NCBI RefSeq assembly: GCF_032854445.1
Contig: NW_027018348.1
Span: 1 to 37,078 of the forward strand
Origin: Liolophura sinensis
Lineage: Eukaryota > Mollusca > Polyplacophora > Chitonida > Chitonidae
Direction: 5' to 3'
DNA length: 37,078 nt
Of this stretch, positions 27,089 to 37,078 are shown piece by piece. Positions within the stretch are counted from its first letter, which is position 1, and each line of letters begins with the position of its first letter. The notes under the pieces were generated by a model. The model was not told the DNA's origin. It saw only the letters and a program-made list of their open reading frames with translations, and ran no database searches. Position numbers and translations under genes: made by a program.

Positions 27089-27274
27089 AGCCCATTTAAC
27101 TCACCCAGCAATTGCCTTACTTCTAAGTGCAAGACAATCTCAATGTCTTTATCTACGTGTAGAAAAACCACACCATTTGTACGTGAAAACCACAAGGTAC
27201 TTGATACAGTCTGCTGTAAAAAGTACAACTGAACACTGACCCACTTCAGTAAGGTGCCAAAAGATGCGGAATTG

Positions 27275-27823
27275 AGCCAGGCATCGGCAGCTGTTGAAAA
27301 ATTGCAAATTTCCCTGGTTTCCATGGAGTAAGAGCCGTTGCTGGGCACGTGATTATGACATAAATGATCATTCAATTGTCACTACAGGGAAAAGTATTGG
27401 TCGGAGAGCAACGCGGTTTGCACCATTCGATTTGTCGTCACAAAATACGTCGGATTAGCCTCTTACCAGCAGCACTGGAACAGTTTTTCCACTTTTGCAT
27501 TTTTGCCTGGTCTTTTTGTTAATTGAAACCGGCTACACTGCACTCTGTACAATCGCGACTGGTCATTACTATATTCAACTTTTGACTATAAGTTATGTGC
27601 CCTTCGGTAGCCCAGAAGACGTCAAATCTTTGGGCCAAGCCCATTTAACTCACCCAGCAATTGCCTTACTTCTAAGTGCAAGACAATCTCCATGTCTTTA
27701 TCTACGTGTAGAAAAACCACACCATTTGTACGTGAAAACCACAAGGTACTTGATACAGTCTGCTGTAAAAAGTACAACTGACCACAGACCCACATGAATA
27801 AGGTGCCAAAAGATGCGGAATTG
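27275..27823. repeat. Representative full-length monomer (M51)
   Basis: This 549-bp copy lies in the length-stable part of the array and serves to place internal landmarks. In offsets from its first base: PvuII-type CAGCTG near 15-20, CCATGG 47-52, CACGTG 72-77, ATGATCAT 90-97, CAATTG 99-104, a tract TTTTTGCCTGGTC from about 225, the dyad around 265-277, the hairpin 334-363, and a second CAATTG near 384. M51 carries the right-hand-zone variants TGCACTC, GACGTCA and GGGCCAAGCC. It has a private change, CAGGGAAAAG for CAGCCAAAAG, shared only with M66 (near 35640). Confidence 0.9.
27321..27378. other. Cluster of four palindromes, once per monomer (M51 shown)
   Basis: Within 58 bp lie CCATGG (27321-27326), CACGTG (27346-27351), ATGATCAT (27364-27371) and CAATTG (27373-27378). 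CACGTG is the canonical E-box hexamer bound by many bHLH proteins, but a hexamer alone proves nothing. It is kept in most monomers; exceptions I noted are M30, M33 and M50 (CACGTC), M40 (GCGCGTG) and M44 (GCATGTG). In class-B monomers CAATTG is replaced by TGATCTG while ATGATCAT is kept. Confidence 0.65.
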
Positions 27824-30800
27824 AGACAGGCATCGGCAGCTGTTGAAAAATTGCAAATTTCCCTGGTTTCCATGGAGTAAGAGCCGTTGCTGGGCACGTG
27901 ATTATGACATAAATGATCATTCAATTGTCACTACAGGCAAAAGTATTGGTCGGAGAGCAACGCGGTTTGCACCATTCGATTCGTCGTCACAAAATACGTC
28001 GGATTAGCCTCTTACCAGAAGCACTGGAACAGGTTTTCCACTTTTGCATTTTTGCCTGGTCTTTTTGTTAATTGAAACCGGCTACACTGCACTCTGTACA
28101 ATCGCGACTGGTCATTACTATATTCAACTTTTGACTATAAGTTATGTGCCCTTCGGTAGCCCAGAAGACGTCAAATCTTTGGGCCAAGCCCATTTAACTC
28201 ACCCAGCAATTGCCTTACTTCTAAGTGCAAGACATTCTCAATGTCTTTATCTACGTGTAGAAAAACCACACCATTTGTACGTGAAAAACACAAGGTACTT
28301 GATACAGTCTGCTGTAAAAAGTACAACTGAACACTGACCCACTTCAGTAAGGTGCCAAAAGATGCGGAATTGAGCCAGGCATCGGCAGCTGTTGAAAAAT
28401 TGCAAATTTCCCTGGTTTCCATGGAGTAAGAGCCGTTGCTGGGCACGTGATTATGACATAAATTATCATTCAATTGTCACTACACCCAAAAGTATTGGTC
28501 GGAGAGCAACGCAGTTTCCACCATTCGATTTCTCGTCACAAAATACGTCGGATTAGCCTCTTACTAGTAGCACTGGAACAGTTTTTCCACTTTTGCATTT
28601 TTACCTGGTCTTTTTGTTAATTGAAATCGGCTACACTGTACTCTGTACAATCGCGACTGGTCATTACTATATTCAACTTTTGACTATAAGTTATGTGCCC
28701 TTCGGTAGCCCAGAAGACGTCAAATCTTTCGGCTAAGCCCATTCAACTCACCCAGCAATTGTCTTACTTCTAAGTCCAAGACAATCTCAATGTCTTTATC
28801 TACGTGTAGAAAAACCACACCATTTGTACATAAAAAACACAAGGTACTTGATACAGTCTGCTGTGAAAAGTACAACTAAACACTGACCCACATTTATAAG
28901 GTGCCAAAAGATGTGGAATTGGGCCAGGCATCGGCAGCTGTTAAAAAATTGCAAATTTCCCTGGTTTCCATGGAGTAAGAGCCGTTGCTGGGCACGTGAT
29001 TATGACATCAATGATCATTGATCTGTCGCTACAGCCAAAAGTATTGGTCGGAGAGCAACGCGGATTGCACCATTCGATTTCTCGTCACAAAATACGTCGG
29101 ATTAGACTCTTACCAGTAGCACTGGAACAGTTTGTCCACTTTTGCATTTTTGCCTGGTCTTTTTGTTAATTGAAATCGGCTACACTGTACTCTGTACAAT
29201 CGCGACTGGTCATTACTATATTCAACTTTTGACTATAAGTTATGTGCCCTTCGGTAGGCCAGAACACCTGAAATCTTTGGGCCAAGCCCATTTAACTCAC
29301 CCAGCAATTGCCTTACTTCTATGTGCAAGACAATCTCAATGTCTTTATCTACGTGTAGAAAAACCACACCATTTGTACGTGAAAAACACAAGGTACTTGA
29401 TACAGTCTGCTGTAAAAAATACAACTGAACACTAACCGACTTCAGTAAGGTGCCAAAAGATGCGGAATTGAGCCAGGCATCGGCAGCTGTTGAAAAATTG
29501 CAAATATCCCTGGTTTCCATGGAGTAAGAGCCGTTGCTGGGCACGTGATTATGACATAAATGATCATTCAATTGTCACTACAGCCAAAAGTATTGGTCGG
29601 AGAGCAACGCGGTTTGCACCATTCGATTTCTCGCCACAAAATAAGTCGGATTAGCCTCTTACTAGTAGCACTGGAACAGTTTTTCCACTTTTGCATTTTT
29701 GCTTCGTCTTTTTGTTAATTGAAATCGGCTAAACTGTACTCTGTACAATCGCGACTGGTCATTACTATATTCAACTTTTGACTATAAGTTATGTGCCCTT
29801 CGGTAGCCCAGAAGACGTCAAATCTTTCGGCTAAGCCCATTTAACTCACCCAGCAATTGCCTTACTTCTAAGTCCAAGACAATCTTAATGTCTTTATCTA
29901 CGTGTAGAAAAACCAAACCATTTGTACGTGAAAAACACAAGGTACTTGATACAGTCTGCTGTAAAAAGTACAACTGACAACAGACCCACATGAATAAGGT
30001 GCCAAAAGATGCGGAATTGAGCCAGGCATCGGCAGCTGTTGAAAAATTGCAAATTTCCCTGGTTTCCATGGAGTAAGAGCCGTTGCTGGGCACGTGATTA
30101 TGACATAAATGATCATTCAATTGTCACTACAGGCAAAAGTATTGGTCGGAGAGCAACGCGGTTTGCACCATTCGATTCGACGTCACAAAATACGTCGGAT
30201 TAGCCTCTTACCAGAAGCACTGGAACAGGTTTTCCACTTTTGCATTTTTGCCTGGTCTTTTTGTTAATTGAAACCGGCTACACTGCACTCTGTACAATCG
30301 CGACTGGTCATTACTATATTCAACTTTTGACTATAAGTTATGTGCCCTTCGGTAGCCCAGAAGACGTCAAATCTTTGGGCCAAGCCCATTTAACTCACCC
30401 AGCAATTGCCTTACTTCTAAGTGCAAGACATTCTCAATGTCTTTATCTACGTGTAGAAAAACCACACCATTTGTACGTGAAAACCACAAGGTACTTGATA
30501 CAGTCTGCTGTAAAAAGTACAACTGAACACTGACCCACTTCAGTAAGGTGCCAAAAGATGCGGAATTGAGCCAGGCATCGGCAGCTGTTGAAAAATTGCA
30601 AATTTCCCTGGTTTCCATGGAGTAAGAGCCGTTGCTGGGCACGTGATTATGACATAAATTATCATTCAATTGTCACTACACCCAAAAGTTTTGGTCGGAG
30701 AGCAACGCAGTTTCCACCATTCGATTTCTCGTCACAAAATACGTCGGATTAGCCTCTTACTAGTAGCACTGGAACAGTTTTTCCACTTTTGCATTTTTAC

Positions 30801-32218
30801 CTGGTCTTTTTGTTAATTGAAATCGGCTACACTGTACTCTGTACAATCGCGACTGGTCATTACTATATTCAACTTTTGACTATAAGTTATGTGCCCTTCG
30901 GTAGCCCAGAAGACGTCAAATCTTTCGGCTAAGCCCATTCAACTCACCCAGCAATTGTCTTACTTCTAAGTCCAAGACAATCTCAATGTCTTTATCTACG
31001 TGTAGAAAAACCAGACCATTTGTACATAAAAAACACAAGGTACTTGATACAGTCTGCTGTGAAAAGTACAACTAAAACACTGACCCACATTTATAAGGTG
31101 CCAAAAGATGTGGAATTGGGCCAGGCATCGGCAGCTGTTAAAAAATTGCAAATTTCCCTGGTTTCATGGAGTAAGAGCCGTTGCTGGGCACGTGATTATG
31201 ACATCAATGATCATTGATCTGTCGCTACAGCCAAAAGTATTGGTCAGAGAGCAACGCGGATTGCACCATTCGATTTCTCGTCACAAAATACGTCGGATTA
31301 GACTCTTACCAGTAGCACTGGAACAGTTTGTCCCACTTTTGCATTTTGCCTGGTCTTTTTGTTAATTGAAATCGGCTACACTGTACTCTGTACAATCGCG
31401 ACTGGTCATTACTATATTCAACTTTTTGACTATAAGTTATGTGCCCTTCGGTAGGCCAGAACACCTGAAATCTTTGGGCTAAGCCCATTTAACTCACCCA
31501 GCAATTGCCTTACTTCTATGTGCAAGACAATCTCAATGTCTTTATCTGCGTGTAGAAAAACCACACCATTTGTACGTGAAAAACACAAGGTACTTGATAC
31601 AGTCTGCTGTAAAAAGTACAACTGAACACTAACCGACTTCAGTAAGGTGCCAAAAGATGCGGAATTGAGCCAGGCATCGGCAGCTGTTGAAAAATTGCAA
31701 ATATCCCTGGTTTCCATGGAGTAAGAGCCGTTGCTGGGCACGTGATTATGACATAAATTGATCATTCAATTGTCACTACAGCCAAAAGTATTGGTCGGAG
31801 AGCAACGCGGTTTGCACCATTCGATTTCTCGCCACAAAATAAGTCGGATTAGCCTCTTACTAGTAGCACTGGAACAGTTTTTCCACTTTTGCATTTTTGC
31901 TTCGTCTTTTTGTTAATTGAAATCGGCTAAACTGTACTCTGTACAATCGCGACTGGTCATTACTATATTCAACTTTTCACTATAAGTTATGTGCCCTTCG
32001 GTAGCCCAGAAGACGTCAAATCTTTCGGCTAAGCCCATTTAACTCACCCAGCAATTGCCTTACTTCTAAGTCCAAGACAATCTTAATGTCTTTATCTACG
32101 TGTAGAAAAACCAAACCATTTGTACGTGAAAAAACACAAGGTACTTGATACAGTCTGCTGTAAAAAGTACAACTGACCACAGACCCACATGAATAAGGTG
32201 CCAAAAGATGCGGAATTG
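27824..32218. repeat. 4-monomer higher-order repeat, two near-identical copies (M52-M59)
   Basis: The copies are 27824-30019 (2196 bp) and 30020-32218 (2199 bp). M52 and M56 share CTACAGGCAAAAG, GATTCG, AACAGGTTTTCC and GACATTCTC. M53 and M57 share AAATTATCATT, CTACACCCAAAAG, CAGTTTCCACC and GCTGTGAAAAG. M54 and M58 share GACTCTTACCAGTAG, GGTAGGCCAGAACACC, CTATGTGC and AACCGACTTC. M55 and M59 share CGCCACAAAATAAG, TTCGTC, CAATCTTAATG and CCAAACC. The few differences I see include TTCGTCG/TTCGACG, AGTATTGG/AGTTTTGG and small indels in M58. Confidence 0.88.
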
Positions 32219-35200
32219 AGCCAGGCATCGGCAGCTGTTGAAAAATTGCAAATTTCCCTGGTTTCCATGGAGTAAGAGCCGTTGCTGGGCACGTGATTAT
32301 GACATAAATGATCATTGATCTGTCGCTACAGCCAAAAGTATTGGTCGGAGAGCAACGCGGTTTGCACCATTCGATTTCTCGCCACAAAATAAGTCGGATT
32401 AGCCTCTTACTAGTAGCACTGGAACAGTTTTTCCACTTTTGCATTTTTGTCTGGTCTTTTTGTTAATTGAAATCGGCTAAACTGTACTCTGTACAATCGC
32501 GACTGGTCATTACTATATTCAACTTTTGACTATAAGTTATGTGCCCTTCGGTAGCCCAGAAGACGTCAAATCTTTGGGCCAAGCCCATTTAACTCACCCA
32601 GCAATTGCCTTACTTCTAAGTGCAAGACAATCTCAATGTCTTTATCTACGTGTAGAAAAACCACACCATTTGTACGTGAAAAAACACAAGGTACTTGATA
32701 CAGTCTGCTGTAAAAAGTACAACTGACCACAGACCCACATGAATAAGGTGCCAAAAGATGCGGAATTGAGCCAGGCATCGGCAGCTGTTGAAAATTGCAA
32801 TTTTCCTGGTTTCCATGGAGTAAGAGCCGTTGCTGGGCACGTGATTATGACATAAATGATCATTCAATTGTCCACTACAGCCAAAAGTATTGGTCGGAGA
32901 GCAACGCGGAATGCACCATTCGATTTGTCGTCACAAAATACGTCGGATTAGCCTCTTACCAGCAGCACTGGAACAGTTTTTCCACTTTTGCATTTTTGCC
33001 TGGTCTTTTTGTTAATTGAAATCGGCTACACTGCACTCTGTACAATCGCGACTGGTCATTACTATATTCAACTTTTGACAATAAGTTATGTGCCCTTCGG
33101 TAGCCCAGAAGACGTCAAATCTTTGGGCCAGGACCATTTAACTCACCCAGCAATTGCCTTACTTCTAAGTGCAAGACAATCTCAAATGTCTTTATCTACG
33201 TGTAGAAAAACCACACCATTTGTACGTGAAAAACCACAAGGTACTTGATACAGTCTGCTGTAAAAAGTACAACTGAACACTGACCCCACTTCAGTAAGGT
33301 GCAAAAGATGCGGAATTGAGCCAGGCATCGGCAAGCTGTTGAAAAATTGCAAATTTTCCCTGGTTTTTTATGGAGTAAGAGCCGTTGCTGGGCACGTGAT
33401 TATGACATAAATGATCATTCAATTGTCACTACAGCCAAAGTATTGGTCGGAGAGCAACGCGGTTTGCACCATTCGATTTCTCGTCACAAAATACGTCGGA
33501 TTAGCCTCTTACCAGCAGCACTGGAACAGTTTTTTCCACTTTGCATTTTTACCTGGTCTTTTTGTTAATTGAAATCGGCTACACTGTACTCTGTACAATC
33601 GCAACTGGTCATTACTATATTCAACTTTTGACAATAAGTTATGTGCCCTTCGGTAGCCCAGAAGACGTCCAAATCTATCGGCCAAGCCCATTCAACTCAC
33701 CCAGCAATTGCCTTACTTCTAAGTCCAAGACAATCTCAATGTCTTTATCTACGTGTAGAAAAACCAGACCATTTGTACATAAAAAAACACAAGGTACTTG
33801 ATACAGTCTGCTGTGAAAAGTACAACTAAACACTGACCCACATTTATAAGGTGCCAAAAGATGTGGAATTGGGCCAGGCATCGGCAGCTGTTAAAAAATT
33901 GCAAATATCCCTGGTTTCCCATGGAGTAAGAGCCGTTGCTGGGCACGTGAATTATGACATCAATGATCATTGATCTGTCGCTACAGCCAAAAGTATTGGT
34001 CGGAGAGCAACGCGGAATGCACCATTCGATTTCTCGTCACAAACTACGTCGGATTAGACTCTTACCAGTAGCACTGGAACAGTTTGTCCACTTTTGCATT
34101 TTTGCCTGGTCTTTTTGTTAATTGAAAATCGGCTACACTGTACTCTGTACAATCGCGACTGGTCATTACTATATTCAACTTTTGACTATAAGTTTTGTGC
34201 CCTTCGGTAGGCCAGAACACCTGAAATCTTTGGGCTAAGCCCATTTAACTCACCCAGCAATTGCCTTACTTCTATGTGCAAGACAATCTCAATGTCTTTA
34301 TCTGCGTGTAGAAAAACCACACCATTTGTACGTGAAAAACACAAGGTACTTGATACAGTCTGCTGTAAAAAGTACAACTGACCACAGACCCACATGAATA
34401 AGGTGCCAAAAAGATGCGAATTGAGCCAGGCATCGGCAGCTGTTGAAAAATTGCAAATTTCCCTGGTTTCCATGGAGTAAGAGCCCGTTGCTGGGCACGT
34501 GATTATGACATAAATGATCATTCAATTGTCACTACAGCCAAAAGTATTGGTCGGAGAGCAACGCGGTTTGCACCATTCGATTTCTCGTCACAAAATACGT
34601 CGGATTAGCCTCTTACCAGCAGCACTGGAACAGTTTTTCCACTTTTGCATTTTTACCTGGTCTTTTTGTTAATTGAAACCGGCTACACTGCACTCTGTAC
34701 AATCGCGACTGGTCATTACTATATTCAACTTTTGACTATAAGTTATGTGCCCTTCGGTAGCCCAGAAGACGTCAAATCTTTGGGCCAAGCCCATTTAAAC
34801 TCACCCAGCAATTGCCTTACTTCTAAGTGCAAGACAATCTCAATGTCTTTATCTACGTGTAGAAAAAACCACACCATTTGTACGTGAAAACCACAAGGTA
34901 CTTGATACAGTCTGCTGTAAAAAGTACAACTGAACACTGACCAACTTCAGTAAGGTGCCAAAAGATGCGGAATTGAGCCAGGCATCGGCAGCTGTTGAAA
35001 AATTGCAAATTCTCCCTGGTTTTTAATGGAGTAAGGAGCCGTTGCTGGCACGTGATTATGACATAAATGATCATTCAATTGTCACTACAGCCAAAAGTAT
35101 TGGTCGGAGAGCAACGCGGTTTGCACCATTCGATTTCTCGTCACAAAATACGTCGGATTAGCCTCTTACCAGCAGCACTGGAACAGTTTTTCCACTTTGC

Positions 35201-37078
35201 ATTTTTTACCTGATCTTTTTGTAATTGAAATCGGCTACACTGTACTCTGTACAATCGCGACTGGTCATTACTATATTCAACTTTTTGACTATAAGTTATG
35301 TGCCCTTCGGTAGCCCAGAAGACCTGAAATCTTTGGGCTAAGCCCATTTAACTCACCCAGCAATTGCCTTACTTCTAAGTGCAAGACAATCTCAATGTCT
35401 TTATCTACGTGTAGAAAAAACCACACCATTTTGTACGTGAAAACCACAAGGTACTTGATACAGTCTGCTGTAAAAAGTACAACTGAACACTGACCCACTT
35501 CAGTAAGGTGCCAAAAGATGCGGAATTGAGCCAGGCATCGGCAGCTGTTGAAAAAATTGCAAATTTCCCTGGTTTCCATGGAGTAAGAGCCGTTGCTGGG
35601 CACGTGATTATGACATAAATGATCATTCAATTGTCACTACAGGGAAAAGTATTGGTCGGAGAGCAACGCGGTTTGCACCATTCGATTTGTCGTCACAAAA
35701 TACGTCGGATTAGCCTCTTACCAGCAGCACTGAACAGTTTTTCCACTTTTGCATTTTTGCCTGGTCTTTTTGTTAATTGAAACCGGCTACACTGCACTCT
35801 GTACAATCGCGACTGGTCATTACTATATTCAACTTTTGACTATAAGTTATGTGCCCTTCGGTAGCCCAGAAGACGTCAAATCTTTGGGCCAAGCCCATTT
35901 AACTCACCCAGCAATTGCCTTACTTCTAAGTACAAGGACAATCTCCATGTCTTTATCTACGTGTAGAAAAACCACACCATTTGTACATGAAAACCACAAG
36001 GTACTTGATACAGTCTGCTGTAAAAAAGTACAACTGAACACTGACCCACTTCAGTAAGGTGCCAAAAGATGCGGAATTGAGCCAGGCATTGGCAGCTGTT
36101 GAAAAATTGCAAATTTCCCTGGTTTCCATGGAGTAAGAGCCGTTGCTGGGGCACGTGATTATGACATAAATGATCATTGATCTGTCGCTACAGCCAAAAG
36201 TATTGGTCGGAGAGCAACGCGGTTTGCACCATTCGATTTCTCGCCACAAAATAAGTCGGATTAGCCTCTTACTAGTAGCACTGGAACAGTTTTTCCACTT
36301 TTGCATTTTTGCCTGGTCTTTTTGTTAATTGAAATCGGCTAAACTGTACTCTGTACAATCGCGACTGGTCATTACTATATTCAACTTTTGACTATAAGTT
36401 ATGTGCCCTTCGGTAGCCCAGAAGACGTCAAATCTTTGGGCCAAGCCCATTTAACTCACCCAGCAATTGCCTTACTTCTAAGTGCAAGACAATCTCAATG
36501 TCTTTATCTACGTGTAGAAAAACCACACCATTTGTACGTGAAAAACACAAGGTACTTGATACAGTCTGCTGTAAAAAGTACAACTGACCACAGACCCACA
36601 TGAATAAGGTGCCAAAAGATGCGGAATTGAGCCAGGCATCGGCAGCTGTTGAAAAATTGCAATTTTCCCTGGTTTTCCATGGAGTAAGAGCCGTTGCTGG
36701 GCACGTGATTATGACATAAATGATCATTCAATTGTCACTACAGCCAAAAGTATTGGTCGGAGAGCAACGCGGAATGCACCATTCCGATTTGTCGTCACAA
36801 AATACGTCGGATTAGCCTCTTACCAGCAGCACTGGAACAGTTTTTCCACTTTTGCATTTTTGCCTGGTCTTTTTGTTAATTGAAATCGGCTACACTGCAC
36901 TCTGTACAATCGCGACTGGTCATTACTATATTCAACTTTTGACAATAAGTTATGTGCCCTTCGGTAGCCCAGAAGACGTCAAATCTTTGGGCCAGGACCA
37001 TTTAACTCACCCAGCAATTGCCTTACTTCTAAGTGCAAGACAATCTCAATGTCTTTATCTACGTGTAGAAAAACCACA
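32219..37078. repeat. Right block M60-M68 with a seven-monomer repeat
   Basis: M60 (32219) and M67 (36080) share TGATCTGTCGC, CGCCACAAAATAAG, GGCTAAACTG and a GACCACAGACCC end. M61 (32769) and M68 (36630) share GCGGAATGCACC, TTTGTCG, GACAATAAG and GGGCCAGGACC. The spacing is 3861 bp, seven monomers plus 18 inserted bases. M62-M63 resemble M57-M58, and M65-M66 resemble M50-M51. Lengths between M60 and M67 are 550-553 bp, with frequent single-base insertions. The array continues past the right end. Confidence 0.8.
36630..37078. repeat. Partial terminal monomer (M68), 449 bp
   Basis: The last monomer is cut by the window end after AAAAACCACA and lacks about 100 bp. It belongs to the M61 class (GCGGAATGCACC, GGGCCAGGACC). 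The end is a window boundary, not a biological array boundary. Confidence 0.95.

Larger units (their letters stand above)
24196..27823. repeat. Mixed block M45-M51
   Basis: All complete monomers here are exactly 549 bp; M46 is truncated and described separately. This block is where the variant TGCACTCTG first appears (M45, then M47 and M51). M48 introduces CGCCACAAAATAAGTCGG with TTCGTC and GGCTAAACTG, a combination later found in M55 and M59. M47 and M49 share TTTTTTAACTTTT. M50 and M51 match M65 and M66 by CTGAAATC/TTTTACCTG and CAGGGAAAAG. No simple short period is visible. Confidence 0.75.
1..37078. repeat. 549-bp tandem satellite array, 67 monomers plus a partial
   Basis: The same roughly 549-bp unit repeats head to tail without interruption. 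Monomer starts at the phase motif (M1 onward): 1, 553, 1107, 1659, 2213, 2768, 3315, 3866, 4417, 4967, 5519, 6066, 6614, 7165, 7717, 8270, 8819, 9368, 9917, 10464, 11014, 11561, 12110, 12659, 13209, 13759, 14309, 14858, 15409, 15958, 16507, 17056, 17605, 18154, 18703, 19253, 19804, 20353, 20903, 21451, 22000, 22549, 23098, 23647, 24196, 24745, 25079, 25628, 26177, 26726, 27275, 27824, 28373, 28922, 29471, 30020, 30569, 31119, 31668, 32219, 32769, 33319, 33872, 34424, 34976, 35529, 36080, 36630. Lengths run from 547 to 555 bp, exactly 549 in most of the centre, with one 334-bp exception. By eye, monomers differ by a few percent, mostly at a limited set of diagnostic sites. I recognise no known satellite family. 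Eukaryotic heterochromatin is inferred from array length, absence of genes and higher-order structure. Confidence 0.97.

Noticed and set aside
27037-27375. Recurrent minus-strand reading frame of about 112 codons
   Set aside because: It begins at TTG; the first ATG is 17 codons in. It overlaps the plus-strand frame antisense, is broken by one-base indels in many copies, and resembles no protein family I know. It recurs only because the monomer length is a multiple of three.
27420-27450. CENP-B box in the CATTCGATTTGTCGTCAC region
   Set aside because: It has a TTCG start, but the required A and CGGG positions of the NTTCGNNNNANNCGGGN core are not met on either strand.
27495-27797. Recurrent plus-strand reading frame of about 97-100 codons with a hydrophobic start
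   Set aside because: It opens with TTG and contains no in-frame ATG. It is closed by a stop in every monomer with GGGCTAAG instead of GGGCCAAG, and frameshifted in many others. With about 42% G+C, a run of this length is expected by chance roughly once every few monomer-sized sequences, and the repeat then multiplies it.
32016-32444. Longest reading frame in the window (142 codons, minus strand)
   Set aside because: It arises where an extra A in the CGTGAAAAAACAC tract joins two frames that are separate in neighbouring monomers.
1-37078. CRISPR array
   Set aside because: The repeat unit is 549 bp of near-identical sequence with no short repeat plus variable spacer pattern, and no cas-like gene is present.
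1-37078. rDNA, 5S, snRNA or spliced-leader tandem gene array
   Set aside because: I looked for conserved segments of these RNAs in the monomer on both strands and recognised none. A covariance-model search would be decisive.
1-37078. Transposable element origin (terminal repeats, target-site duplication, reverse transcriptase or transposase)
   Set aside because: No terminal repeats, no target-site duplications and no recognisable element protein fragment are visible in the monomer, and no copy is inverted or nested.

Overview
The whole window is one uninterrupted head-to-tail satellite array with a monomer of about 549 bp. Taking the motif AGCCAGGCATCGGCAGCTGT as phase 1 (the window happens to begin there), I count 67 complete monomers, called M1-M67 here, plus a 449-bp partial 68th. 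One of the 67, M46, is truncated to 334 bp. All copies are in the same orientation. Neither edge of the array is inside the window, and there is no unique sequence, no protein gene, no rRNA or tRNA gene, no CRISPR array and no recognisable transposon. G+C is about 42% (228 of 540 bases counted by hand in one monomer). The recurrent reading frames of about 65-140 codons on both strands are by-products of the repeat.

A 37-kb array of non-coding 549-bp monomers with nested higher-order periodicity is typical of eukaryotic heterochromatin (centromeric, pericentromeric, subtelomeric or sex/B-chromosome satellite). The eukaryotic origin is an inference. I do not recognise the monomer and cannot name the organism.

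Layout by diagnostic variants. M1-M8 (1-4416) are irregular and rich in indels. M9-M20 (4417-11013) follow a 4-monomer higher-order repeat, three copies, disturbed by two chimeric monomers at M16/M17. M20-M27 (10464-14857) alternate two classes, giving a 2-monomer unit. M28-M29 are transitional. M30-M35 (15958-19252) form two copies of a 3-monomer unit. About 18827-21026 is a duplicated dimer. M39-M44 (20903-24195) form two copies of a related 3-monomer unit. M45-M51 (24196-27823) are mixed and include the truncated monomer. M52-M59 (27824-32218) are two nearly identical copies of a 4-monomer unit of 2196 bp. M60-M68 (32219-37078) contain a pair of monomers repeated seven monomers later (M60/M61 and M67/M68), with many single-base indels.

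Within a monomer the notable elements are a cluster of palindromes at offsets 47-104 (CCATGG, CACGTG, ATGATCAT, CAATTG), a 13-bp dyad at offsets 265-277 and a 30-nt hairpin at offsets 334-363. Several of these differ between monomer classes. The most informative content of the window is its record of unequal exchange: changing repeat order along the array, chimeric monomers, one near-perfect one-monomer duplication, and a microhomology deletion.
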